DNA of 38,469 nt from Bacteroidota bacterium (GTDB lineage Bacteria > Bacteroidota > Bacteroidia > Chitinophagales > Chitinophagaceae). A model generated the notes under the pieces. It did not search any database, was not told the origin of the DNA, and saw only the letters and a list, made by a program, of their open reading frames with translations. The position numbers were made by a program, and so were the translations under genes. Every line of letters begins with the position of its first letter. The stretch's first letter is position 1. Positions 24,687 through 32,363 of the stretch are shown here, in pieces. Location of the stretch: the NCBI GenBank assembly GCA_013286835.1, contig JABDEZ010000011.1:4573-43041 (forward strand), written 5' to 3'.

Positions 24687-26204
24687 TTACCCTTTTACAA
24701 ACTTGCCAAGAAAAGGCAATTGTTTCATTTCTTTTTGCTCAGCGGAAAATACCAAGCGTAAAAACAAGAAGAAGAGTACGCTTGCAGAAGTGACGTGTAT
24801 AACAATGTTATTACTTAATAAGCCCACGCCCTGTTGTACAAAGAAAAGGGTTATCATTACTACAAGGTAGGCCAGTAGCTTTTTAGGATTGTACGGTACC
24901 GGGAAATACATTTGCCCTACGAAGTAGGATAATATCATCATGCTGCTATAGGCTGCAAATGTGGCCCATGCGCAGGCATACATACCATACAAGGGTATAA
25001 AAGCAAAGTTGATAACCAATGTGATAACAGCACCTACCAATGTGATGATCATGCCCCAGTACATGCGATCTGTTATCTTGTACCACACGCTAAGATTGTA
25101 ATAGATACCCAGGCATACATTGGCGCTGAGCAATATAGGTACTACGCCCGCACCACTGCGATAAGAAGAACCCAGTATGAGGAAACGCTCCCAAACATCT
25201 ATATACAAAGAGGTGAACAGGAATGCAACACAGAGTACAATAACAAACCACTTCATAACCCTGGCGTAGGTTTTAGGTGCGTTTTTGTCTTTGCTCTGGT
25301 TAAAGAAGAATGGCTCAGCACTCATGCGAAAGGCCTGTATGAACAGTGTGATGAATATAGCCAGTTTATACTGAGCTGAATATATACCCACTGCTATCTT
25401 AGCCGCTTCCCGACTTCCGGGCATTAGCTTATCCAGCATAATACGATCCAGCGTTTCATTCACCATGCCGCCCAGCCCTACTATTACCATAGGTGCGCTG
25501 TACCACATCACCTTCTTCCAGATGTCTGCATAAAAACGAAAGCGATATGCACCCCATTCCTGCACCAACAATAGAAATGTAACTATGCTCTGTCCCAGTA
25601 AAGCCAGCAGCAAGAAGCCTGTGCTGTTATATTGTGCATACCATGTAGCATATGCCCCGCTGGGATGTTGTGCCACATACGTGGGGCTATAGGCTATAAA
25701 AAAAACAGTAAGAAAAATATTGACCACAATACCTGCCAGCTTGGTGAAAGCATACTTGCGTGGCCGCTCTTCCTGCCGTAGCCGTGCAAAAGGTATAGCG
25801 CTTAGTGTATCTATACTTACTACCAGCACGCACCAGGTTATATATTCAGTGTGTGTACCCAGCCGCAGGAAACCTGCAATGGGTGCACGGAGACCAATGA
25901 GTGCTGCGCTTAATAAAAAGGTACTTATAATAAGCGTTGTAAAAGTGGTTTGGAACAACTTCTTCTGGTCGGTACCCGAAGATGAGAACCTGAAGTAAGC
26001 GGTTTCCATACCGTAGGTATAGACAACGTTTACAAAAGCAAGGGCTGCCATCAGCACACTATAATCTCCGTAGTCGCCCTGGCCACGGGGCGAGTTAAGT
26101 AGGTACGTGACAATAGGAGTAAGCAGGTAGTTAAGCAGTCGTGCCCCTATATTGCTAAGGCCATACCATGCTGTTTGTCCTGCTAGTTTTTTTAATGAGG
26201 CCAA
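24687..26204 (-). CDS. Polysaccharide/lipid-linked oligosaccharide flippase (Wzx-like, MATE/MVF superfamily)
   Basis: A 505-aa integral membrane protein with about 14 hydrophobic segments. The N-terminus KKLAGQTAWYGLSNIGARLLNYLLTPIVTYLL and the block MVIVGLGGMVNETLDRIMLDKLMPG are typical of Bacteroidota 'lipopolysaccharide biosynthesis' flippases with a C-terminal polysaccharide_synt_C-like half. It should flip lipid-linked glycans across the inner membrane. The start codon is TTG: an in-frame TAA lies a few codons upstream and no ATG intervenes. The neighbouring O-acyltransferase cluster and the glycosyltransferase at the right edge suggest glycan metabolism in this part of the genome. Confidence 0.9.
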   Translation of the reverse strand: MASLKKLAGQTAWYGLSNIGARLLNYLLTPIVTYLLNSPRGQGDYGDYSVLMAALAFVNVVYTYGMETAYFRFSSSGTDQKKLFQTTFTTLIISTFLLSAALIGLRAPIAGFLRLGTHTEYITWCVLVVSIDTLSAIPFARLRQEERPRKYAFTKLAGIVVNIFLTVFFIAYSPTYVAQHPSGAYATWYAQYNSTGFLLLALLGQSIVTFLLLVQEWGAYRFRFYADIWKKVMWYSAPMVIVGLGGMVNETLDRIMLDKLMPGSREAAKIAVGIYSAQYKLAIFITLFIQAFRMSAEPFFFNQSKDKNAPKTYARVMKWFVIVLCVAFLFTSLYIDVWERFLILGSSYRSGAGVVPILLSANVCLGIYYNLSVWYKITDRMYWGMIITLVGAVITLVINFAFIPLYGMYACAWATFAAYSSMMILSYFVGQMYFPVPYNPKKLLAYLVVMITLFFVQQGVGLLSNNIVIHVTSASVLFFLFLRLVFSAEQKEMKQLPFLGKFVKG

Positions 26205-26334
26205 TGAGTTGTAAGATAGTCGTTAGTCAAAGTATAAGTAGAAAGCAATGTTCAGTCTGTTTATTGCGCACAGGCACACAGCCCCATTTTACCCTGCCTG
26301 TTTGTTGGCAGGTTCGCTCACATTCCCGTACTAT

Positions 26335-27372
26335 TTATTCTATCACCCAGGTTTCATTGCCCTGCAGCAATGCATCCAGTTTGCCTTTACCTTTTATGGC
26401 TATAGCTTCTTCCAGTTGCAGCTGCATTTCATCCTCGTAAGTAGCGCGTTCTGTGGCATAAAATACACCAAAAGGGCGTGGGAAGTGACCTGCTGTAGCC
26501 GGGTTGTCAAAAAAGCGGGTCAGTATCTGTGCTTTATAAAAATCGTGATCATCGTGTATCCACAGGTCGTCTGCGCTGTGGCCATTGTTCAGGTCCACCA
26601 GTCTGGGCTTATATCCATCCAGTACTATGCCTTTATCTTTATTGGCACCGTAAATAAGTGGTTTACCTTGCTCCAGCATCAGCGTTTCTTCCTGGCGACT
26701 GCTTTTTTCTGTAAAGACCTCGAAAGCACCATCATTGAAGATATTGCAGTTCTGGTATATTTCAAGCATAGATGTACCGTGGTGGTCGTTGGCACGGAGC
26801 AGCATTTGCTGAAAGTGCTTAGGATCACGGTCCATACTGCGGGCTATAAAAGTAGCATCTGCACCCAAGGCCAGAGCCAGTGGATTGAAAGGATGATCTA
26901 TACTACCCATTGGGGTACTTTTGGTCACCTTATTCTCTTCAGATGTTGGTGAGTATTGTCCCTTTGTAAGGCCGTATATCTGGTTGTTGAACAACAGGAT
27001 ATTTACATTAAAATTCCTGCGCAACAGGTGTATAGTATGGTTACCACCAATGCTCAGTCCATCGCCATCTCCTGTTACTATCCAAACACTCAGTTCGGGC
27101 CTTGTGGCTTTAAGGCCGCTGGCTATAGCCGTTGCACGACCATGAATGCTATGCATACCATAGGTATTCATATAGTACGGGAAGCGAGAGCTGCAACCTA
27201 TGCCCGATATAATAACAATATTTTCCCTGGGTATGCCGGTTTGGGGCAATATGGTCTGTACTTGTTTTAAAATAGAATAGTCTCCACATCCGGGGCACCA
27301 GCGCACTTCCTGGTCGGTAGCAAAATCTTTAGCTGTTAGGGCAGGGCCCTGTGGCGTTAATACATCACTCAT
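26335..27372 (-). CDS. 2-oxoacid:ferredoxin oxidoreductase, beta subunit (KorB-like)
   Basis: A 345-aa beta subunit of the thiamine-diphosphate 2-oxoacid:ferredoxin oxidoreductase family. N-terminal WCPGCGDYSILKQ gives part of the cluster/TPP region, GIGCSSRFPYYMNTYGMHSIHGRATAIASGLK follows, and the TPP/Mg motif is GDGDGLSIGGNHTIHLLRRN with FNNQIYGLTKGQYSPTS. Closest by pattern to 2-oxoglutarate:ferredoxin oxidoreductase, which makes or uses succinyl-CoA with reduced ferredoxin. The alpha subunit gene normally sits directly upstream; here the upstream neighbour is a divergent SGNH gene, so korA must be elsewhere. A weak -7 box TAACTTTA precedes it. Confidence 0.92.
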   Translation of the reverse strand: MSDVLTPQGPALTAKDFATDQEVRWCPGCGDYSILKQVQTILPQTGIPRENIVIISGIGCSSRFPYYMNTYGMHSIHGRATAIASGLKATRPELSVWIVTGDGDGLSIGGNHTIHLLRRNFNVNILLFNNQIYGLTKGQYSPTSEENKVTKSTPMGSIDHPFNPLALALGADATFIARSMDRDPKHFQQMLLRANDHHGTSMLEIYQNCNIFNDGAFEVFTEKSSRQEETLMLEQGKPLIYGANKDKGIVLDGYKPRLVDLNNGHSADDLWIHDDHDFYKAQILTRFFDNPATAGHFPRPFGVFYATERATYEDEMQLQLEEAIAIKGKGKLDALLQGNETWVIE

Positions 27373-27557
27373 AACAATAAATAGTATGGTAAAGTTACGC
27401 TATTGGGAGCATATTACATTTAGTGCAGCATCCATTTTGCCTATTGTAGAATAAGGAGCTATCATTTGCAAATGCCGCTTTGGTAATGCCAGGTAAAAAT
27501 ATTTCAATAAAAACGCGGATATTGATGCCGGGTTTCAGCTAAAAGCAGCTACAGCTA

Positions 27558-28472
27558 ATGAAAGAATTTGTAAAACGGCTTCTCCTCTTTATTTTACCAA
27601 TATTCATTGTTGCCATTATCCTGGAAGTAGTACTGCGCAGAATACCCAATAACTATTCCTATAAAAGAAAATACCTGGATGCGAATGCTCCATACATCAA
27701 TGTATTGGTCCTTGGCAATTCTCACGCTTTTTATGGCATAGACCCTTCCTATATTCATGGTAACTGTTTTAATGCCTGCTGTAATTCACAATCATTAGAC
27801 TATGACTGGGCAATCCTTCATAAATACAGCCATAAGTTGAATCATCTTAAATATATTGTGGTGCCCATAGATTATCCTTCGTTATACAAAAATCTAAATA
27901 ATACTGCAGAGGCGTGGAGGGTTAAAGATTACGTTATCTATTATGGCTTTTACCGGTCGACAAATATTGCTGACTATAGCGAACTTACAAGTAATAAGCT
28001 TTTAAATAATCTGCAAAGGATCATTAACTACTATTATAACAGGTCTTCTACAGATATTTATTGTTCAGCAACAGGCTGGGGAACAGATGACAACTCCAAA
28101 AACAAGCAAGACCTAACCTCAACCGGAGAAGTTACTGCAGCCAGGCACACAGAAAAGAATCCCGACTGTTTTAATGAAAATGTTGGAGTTGTAAAGGCTA
28201 TTATTGATGTAGCAAAGGCACAACATGCTAAAGTTATATTTTACACATCGCCGGCATACAAAACGTATGTACAGCACCTGGATACCAGCCAAATGAATAC
28301 TACTGTAAGAACAATGGCAAAAATAGTTGCTGATTGTAATAACAGCAGATATTATAACCTGCTTACAGACACTTTATTTACAGCAGCCGATTACTACGAT
28401 GCAGACCATCTAAACGAAAAAGGAGCAAAAAAACTCTCTTTGAAAATAGACAGTTTAATATTGACAGATTGA
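27558..28472 (+). CDS. Membrane-anchored SGNH/GDSL-like protein
   Basis: A 304-aa protein with an N-terminal membrane anchor (residues 6-25, LLLFILPIFIVAIILEVVL) and an exported domain. Block I is VLVLGNSHAFYGIDP with candidate nucleophile Ser55; block V is DADHLNEKGA with Asp281 and His284. These are the SGNH catalytic positions. The layout resembles AlgJ/AlgX- and DltD-like proteins that finish acyl transfer started by an MBOAT protein. It is convergent with, and 7 bp from, a second SGNH gene that follows an MBOAT gene, which points to surface-glycan O-acylation. The acceptor is unknown. Confidence 0.8.
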   Translation: MKEFVKRLLLFILPIFIVAIILEVVLRRIPNNYSYKRKYLDANAPYINVLVLGNSHAFYGIDPSYIHGNCFNACCNSQSLDYDWAILHKYSHKLNHLKYIVVPIDYPSLYKNLNNTAEAWRVKDYVIYYGFYRSTNIADYSELTSNKLLNNLQRIINYYYNRSSTDIYCSATGWGTDDNSKNKQDLTSTGEVTAARHTEKNPDCFNENVGVVKAIIDVAKAQHAKVIFYTSPAYKTYVQHLDTSQMNTTVRTMAKIVADCNNSRYYNLLTDTLFTAADYYDADHLNEKGAKKLSLKIDSLILTD

Positions 28473-28479
28473 TGTAAAG

Positions 28480-29499
28480 TCATCTTGCCTTGCCATATAG
28501 TTTTGCAAGGATAAATGACTGGAATTTTTGAACGCCGTAAACATTTAAATGGCCGCCCTGGTCTCTGAAGCTGGCATCGCTATAAAATGCCGTATCATAA
28601 ATGAAGTTCTTCCCAAACTGTTTATCAAGTTCAGCTACCTGTTTTTCTAACATACTGTCTGCGGCTGATCTTTGGCTGGGCATCATAATAAAAAAGGCTG
28701 TTACATTTTTCTCATTACAGAGGTCCAGCATTTTCTGCAGGTATATTTTATTTACTACCGACGTTTTTATATTCGATAACTCTTCCTCGTACAAAGGTTT
28801 TTCGGCGCTCCTTTTATAGAGTACTGAATCTGTAGAAAGCCCTACCACCCTGCCATAAGTAAGTTGGGTATTGCCATTAATGGGATGGCTTGTACCTGTA
28901 AATGCAAGGGGATTACTATTGTTACGCAGATAAACGTAAGCGCTATTAAGGCCACCAATTACAAAATCTTTTACCACCCGTATTTTTGAGCTGAGCACAG
29001 GATCGTTAAATGCGATATCTAATGGCGTTGAAAAATCAGAATGGCTGAGCGCATAATTCTCGTCATTATACTGCCTGGCTAATACCCTTACACTATCCAG
29101 ATAACTAGTAGGAATAATGCCATTGTAATAACTGCCGGTATAAAAAAAATATTGGCTTACCAGGTGGGTAAGTGTATAAGAAATGAAAACAGTATCGACC
29201 TTGTTAGTCGGATTTTGAAGGAGTAACCTTAGCTGGTAATATCCTTCAACGGGCGAAACACCTCCCATACATAAATTGGTAGCGTGAAGGTTCCTGGCAT
29301 CGAGCCCCAACTGCGTTTTGCTGTCGCCTATTATTACGTTTCCTTTTAAACCTCCTGCGGTAATTTTTTTATAAAGGGTAGTTTGTAATTCGTACTCGTA
29401 GCTTGCATAATACTTACGGGGTATCACCGTGTATAGTGCTGAAAAAATGAAGATCCAGATGAGTAAGAATATCGCTGCATTATATAGAAATCCTTTCAT
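28480..29499 (-). CDS. Membrane-anchored SGNH-like protein paired with MBOAT
   Basis: A 339-aa protein with an N-terminal anchor (residues 8-26, AAIFLLIWIFIFSALYTVI). Block I is GNVIIGDSKTQLGLDA (Ser60), a mid block is LCMGGVSPVEGYYQLRLLL, and the C-terminal block is DQGGHLNVYGVQKF (Asp313, His317). It starts 6 bp after the stop of the MBOAT gene, so the two are surely co-transcribed. By analogy with AlgI/AlgJ and DltB/DltD it should act outside the inner membrane, taking the acyl group from the MBOAT channel to a glycan or polymer. Sequence similarity to the convergent SGNH gene is low, so they are not a recent duplication. Confidence 0.82.
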   Translation of the reverse strand: MKGFLYNAAIFLLIWIFIFSALYTVIPRKYYASYEYELQTTLYKKITAGGLKGNVIIGDSKTQLGLDARNLHATNLCMGGVSPVEGYYQLRLLLQNPTNKVDTVFISYTLTHLVSQYFFYTGSYYNGIIPTSYLDSVRVLARQYNDENYALSHSDFSTPLDIAFNDPVLSSKIRVVKDFVIGGLNSAYVYLRNNSNPLAFTGTSHPINGNTQLTYGRVVGLSTDSVLYKRSAEKPLYEEELSNIKTSVVNKIYLQKMLDLCNEKNVTAFFIMMPSQRSAADSMLEKQVAELDKQFGKNFIYDTAFYSDASFRDQGGHLNVYGVQKFQSFILAKLYGKAR

Positions 29500-29505
29500 C
29501 CGGGG

Positions 29506-30951
29506 TTAAAATTTAAGGTAGATAAAAGGTTGTTCAAAACCGCTGAAAGTGAGTATCAGCAAAACCGCCAAACTATAAAAACCCCACCGGTATATTTTGG
29601 GCCATGTAAGCGCTATGTTTTCAAGTGCATGCTGTTTGTCTCTTTGCATCCACTCAAGTACTATCATAAAAGAGATGAAGAACAGGTTCATGGCATATGC
29701 CCACAGCGGAAAAAACAGCGGACTGGACGATGAAAACTTGAAGATATTGCAGTAGTACTGGAACGCTTGCGAAACACTGGCAGAGCGGAACAGCACCATA
29801 CTAAACATAACAAACAAGAAAGTGCCTGCTATATTTTTAAATTCGGTTAACGAAGGTAATGGTTTACCGGGCGCTACTTCTTTCCTTTTATTCATGCGGC
29901 CAGCCAGTATAAGGGGTATATAGCAGCAGCCATGTAAGAATCCCCACACCACGAATGTCCAGTGTGCGCCATGCCAGAAGCCAGAGATAAGAAAAGTAAC
30001 AAGTATAGAAATGATAAGCCCCCAATTGCCATAATAACGAAATCGGATGGACACAGGGGTAAACACATAGTCTGTAAGCCAAGAGGTAAGAGAGATATGC
30101 CACTTGCGCCAAAACTCAGCAATATTTTGTGCAAAGAAGGGGTAGTTGAAATTTCGTGTGATATTAAATCCGAGCAGTCGTGCAAAGCCTATGGCCATAT
30201 CAGAATAGCCTGAAAAGTCAGCGTATAGCTGCATGGTAAATAAGAAAACGCCGATGATCAAAATACCGCCATGCAGATTGGGCATATCGAAAATATAGTT
30301 GCTGATGGTAACACAGTTATCGGCTATCACTACCTTTTTAAATAAGCCCCATAATATTTGTCGCAGTCCATCGGTGGCCTGGTTGCGAATGAACATTCTC
30401 TTTTGTTCTAATTGTGGTACCAGGGTCCTAGTCCTGTCTATAGGCCCGGCAACCATACTTGGGAAGAAGGAAATGTAGGTAAAGAATATTATAATATCAG
30501 TTACTGGTTTTATTTTTCCGTTTTTTACATCGAACAGGTAGCTAAGCAAACGAAAGGTATAGAAGCTGATACCCAGCGGCAACAGTATATTTAAAGTTTG
30601 CAGGCTGGTATGTACATGCAGCTTGCTGGCTACAACAATAAATGATGCAATAAAAAAATTGGTGTACTTAAAATACAACAGTGTACCCACTAGCAACAGC
30701 AACCCTGTATTTAGAAATTGTCTTTTTGCCTTGGGGTTGGTTGATCTGTAAATGCCTATACCCAGCAAGTACGTGGCTAATGAACTGAAGATAAGAAGGA
30801 ATAGAAAATGCCAGTTCCACCAGGCATAAAAAAAATAGCTGCCTGCAAGCAACAGTACATTCTGAACTTTTACCGATCGATTGAATACAAACCAATACAA
30901 AAAGAAAAACAGCACGAAGAATGCAGCAAATGGCAGGGAATTAAAAAGCAT
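29506..30951 (-). CDS. MBOAT-family O-acyltransferase (AlgI-like)
   Basis: A 481-aa polytopic membrane protein. Family features: MLFNSLPFAAFFVLFFFLYW at the N-terminus, LLPLGISFYTFRLLSYLFDV, FFPSMVAGPIDR, QLYADFSGYSDMAIGFARLLGF, FWRKWHISLTSWLTDYVFTPV, and the catalytic-site block ISGFWHGAHWTFVVWGFLHG with His327. These proteins move acyl (usually acetyl) groups from cytoplasmic donors across the membrane to surface glycans. The SGNH gene 6 bp downstream is the expected partner. A -7 candidate TAATTTTA lies upstream with one mismatch. Confidence 0.94.
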   Translation of the reverse strand: MLFNSLPFAAFFVLFFFLYWFVFNRSVKVQNVLLLAGSYFFYAWWNWHFLFLLIFSSLATYLLGIGIYRSTNPKAKRQFLNTGLLLLVGTLLYFKYTNFFIASFIVVASKLHVHTSLQTLNILLPLGISFYTFRLLSYLFDVKNGKIKPVTDIIIFFTYISFFPSMVAGPIDRTRTLVPQLEQKRMFIRNQATDGLRQILWGLFKKVVIADNCVTISNYIFDMPNLHGGILIIGVFLFTMQLYADFSGYSDMAIGFARLLGFNITRNFNYPFFAQNIAEFWRKWHISLTSWLTDYVFTPVSIRFRYYGNWGLIISILVTFLISGFWHGAHWTFVVWGFLHGCCYIPLILAGRMNKRKEVAPGKPLPSLTEFKNIAGTFLFVMFSMVLFRSASVSQAFQYYCNIFKFSSSSPLFFPLWAYAMNLFFISFMIVLEWMQRDKQHALENIALTWPKIYRWGFYSLAVLLILTFSGFEQPFIYLKF

Positions 30952-31033
30952 TGTTACTGTTTAGAATAATGCCTAAAATTAAAGTTTTTGATCAAAAGAT
31001 ACGGAATGGTTTGTAGGACATTATTACCAGCCT

Positions 31034-31549
31034 TTACAACAATAGCTCATAATATAGTATATCTTCTATAATGCCGTCGGGCCATGCGCGTGGCTCGCGG
31101 TAGGTGTATTTAAAATTGAAATGTTGATTTGCTGCTTTAGAAATAATATTACTTTCCCTGTGTCCTACAAGCAGGCGTTTCAATCCATGTACGTGTGCCC
31201 AGCTTATCCGGGCCTCGTAAAGCATACGCGACAATCCTTTTCCTCTATGCACTTCTCTAATATAAGATTGCATCATTAATGCCGTTTCAGGATTGTTCTT
31301 GTCTATTATTATTCCTGTTATACCGATGGGCACTTCATTTAGGAATAGACCAAAATAGCCGGCATCGGGATTACTTACTTTGGCTGTCCAATAACTATCC
31401 GACAAGATTGATTCTTCAGCATGCCAGACGCTGTATTTCTCGGGCTCCAGGTACAACGCCTCAAGACGCATTTTTTTATAAATAGAAACATCTTCTGCAG
31501 TTAATTGCCGAATTGTATAGTTTGCATTTGTAGTGTTCATTTCGTCCAT
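31034..31549 (-). CDS. GNAT-family N-acetyltransferase
   Basis: A 171-aa GNAT fold: N-terminal YTIRQLTAEDVSIYKKMRLEAL, central beta strands YFGLFLNEVPIGITGIII, acetyl-CoA pyrophosphate loop REVHRGKGLSRMLYEAR, and C-terminal ESNIISKAANQHFNFKYTYRE. The substrate is unknown. Two ATGs are possible: 31549 (MDEMNTT) and 31540 (MNTT); the second gives a classic ATGA overlap with the stop of the upstream lipoprotein gene. Either way the two are translationally coupled. Confidence 0.88.
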   Translation of the reverse strand: MDEMNTTNANYTIRQLTAEDVSIYKKMRLEALYLEPEKYSVWHAEESILSDSYWTAKVSNPDAGYFGLFLNEVPIGITGIIIDKNNPETALMMQSYIREVHRGKGLSRMLYEARISWAHVHGLKRLLVGHRESNIISKAANQHFNFKYTYREPRAWPDGIIEDILYYELLL

Positions 31550-31893
31550 TCCTCAACTTTAAAGCCTGTTATTATAGAATCTTTCGAAAGAGTAAAATTT
31601 AAGGTCTTGACATGATCGGGATCAATACCATCCCAATGGATAATGATATTATAGCCTAATGAAATACTGTCAGAATAATCAGGGGTTGATAAAATGCCAA
31701 TTAGCTGATCATATTTTAACCCAACTAGTTTATGATTTGTTATTAGTTCTTTCAGCATTTTCTCACGACTTGGTAGAGGTAATGAAGGATCATTCATTTC
31801 AGTCCATTTCCTTTTATCGAAAGAAATATTGCATGCTGCAATTATTAGTAATGCTGTACAGAAAAGTATTATCCAAGAAAATTTTCTGATCAT
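31537..31893 (-). CDS. Small lipoprotein, BamE/SmpA-like
   Basis: A 118-aa protein with a lipoprotein signal ending in the lipobox LIIAAC (Cys at residue 20). The mature part, FDKRKWTEMNDPSLPLPSREKMLKELITNHKLVGLKYDQLIGILSTPDYSDSISLGYNI, has the helix-then-'GxxxxxvxxxLGxPd' layout of BamE/SmpA/OmlA-like folds, followed by a beta strand pair ending GFKVEEWTK. It probably sits in the inner leaflet of the outer membrane or at the inner membrane. The role is unknown. It follows the HipB-like gene by 28 bp and overlaps the GNAT gene. Confidence 0.75.
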   Translation of the reverse strand: MIRKFSWIILFCTALLIIAACNISFDKRKWTEMNDPSLPLPSREKMLKELITNHKLVGLKYDQLIGILSTPDYSDSISLGYNIIIHWDGIDPDHVKTLNFTLSKDSIITGFKVEEWTK

Positions 31894-31921
31894 TAACCAA
31901 CCATTTTATTGGGGCATTAAT

Positions 31922-32173
31922 CTAAGAACACTGCACATCCGCTTTCTCATTTATGAATTTTCGACGATCCATAGGGACAGGACCTAATTCGTATCCAAAT
32001 AATTTTAGTACTTGGTTAACCTTGTCCATCCTAAGTGTATTCTTCCCTTGTTCCATATCCCGCACAAAACGCAAGCCCACTCCTGCTTTTACGGCAAGGT
32101 CTGCCTGGGTGAGACCAGTTCTTTTTCTTCTTTCTTTTAGAAATAAAGAAATTGTATGAGGTGAATATTCCAT
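31922..32173 (-). CDS. HipB/Y4mF-like helix-turn-helix repressor
   Basis: An 83-aa single-domain XRE-family protein: FLKERRKRTGLTQADLAVKAGVGLRFVRDMEQGKNTLRMDKVNQVLKLFGYELGPVP. This closely follows the HipB/Y4mF antitoxin pattern. Such proteins repress their own operon and usually neutralise a HipA kinase. No HipA homologue follows; the next genes encode a lipoprotein and a GNAT. Three palindromic TATAC-N8-GTATA sites precede the gene, the nearest touching its ATG, and resemble HipB operators (TATCC-N8-GGATA), so autoregulation is very likely. Confidence 0.9.
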   Translation of the reverse strand: MEYSPHTISLFLKERRKRTGLTQADLAVKAGVGLRFVRDMEQGKNTLRMDKVNQVLKLFGYELGPVPMDRRKFINEKADVQCS

Positions 32174-32276
32174 TTATACCTGATAGGGTATAAAGATGCA
32201 AAAATACTCTATTTTATACCTGATAGGGTATAAAAAAATCAAATAGTTACCTAAATATACTCAATCGGGTATATTT
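32173..32276 (-). promoter_or_regulatory. Promoter with three evenly spaced operators for the HipB-like gene
   Basis: Palindromes of the form TATAC-N8-GTATA occur at 32175-32192, 32215-32232 and 32256-32273. The first two share a 20-bp core (TTATACCTGATAGGGTATAA) and the third has a different spacer. Spacing is 40 and 41 bp, close to four helical turns. A perfect -7 box, TATTTTTG on the minus strand (32199-32206), lies between sites 1 and 2, so site 1 covers the transcription start and site 2 the -33 region. Confidence 0.85.
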
Positions 32277-32309
32277 CGCGTTTCAAAGAATTTGCGAACA
32301 ATGCAAAAA

Positions 32310-32341
32310 AATAAGCCGCTCCGTGAAGGGAGCGGCTTATT
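32310..32341 (-). terminator. Intrinsic terminator after the OmpA/TSP3 gene
   Basis: AATAAGCCGCTCC pairs over 13 bp with GGAGCGGCTTATT around a 6-nt loop and is followed on the minus strand by TTTTTGC. It lies 22 bp past the stop of the gene at 32364. Confidence 0.93.
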
Positions 32342-32363
32342 AAAAGACAATTTATAAAAGGTT

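Noticed and set aside
26293-26312. CCTGCC/GGCAGG hairpin downstream of the KorB-like gene
   Set aside because: Stem of 6 bp with an 8-nt loop and a weak T-tract; too poor to call a terminator.
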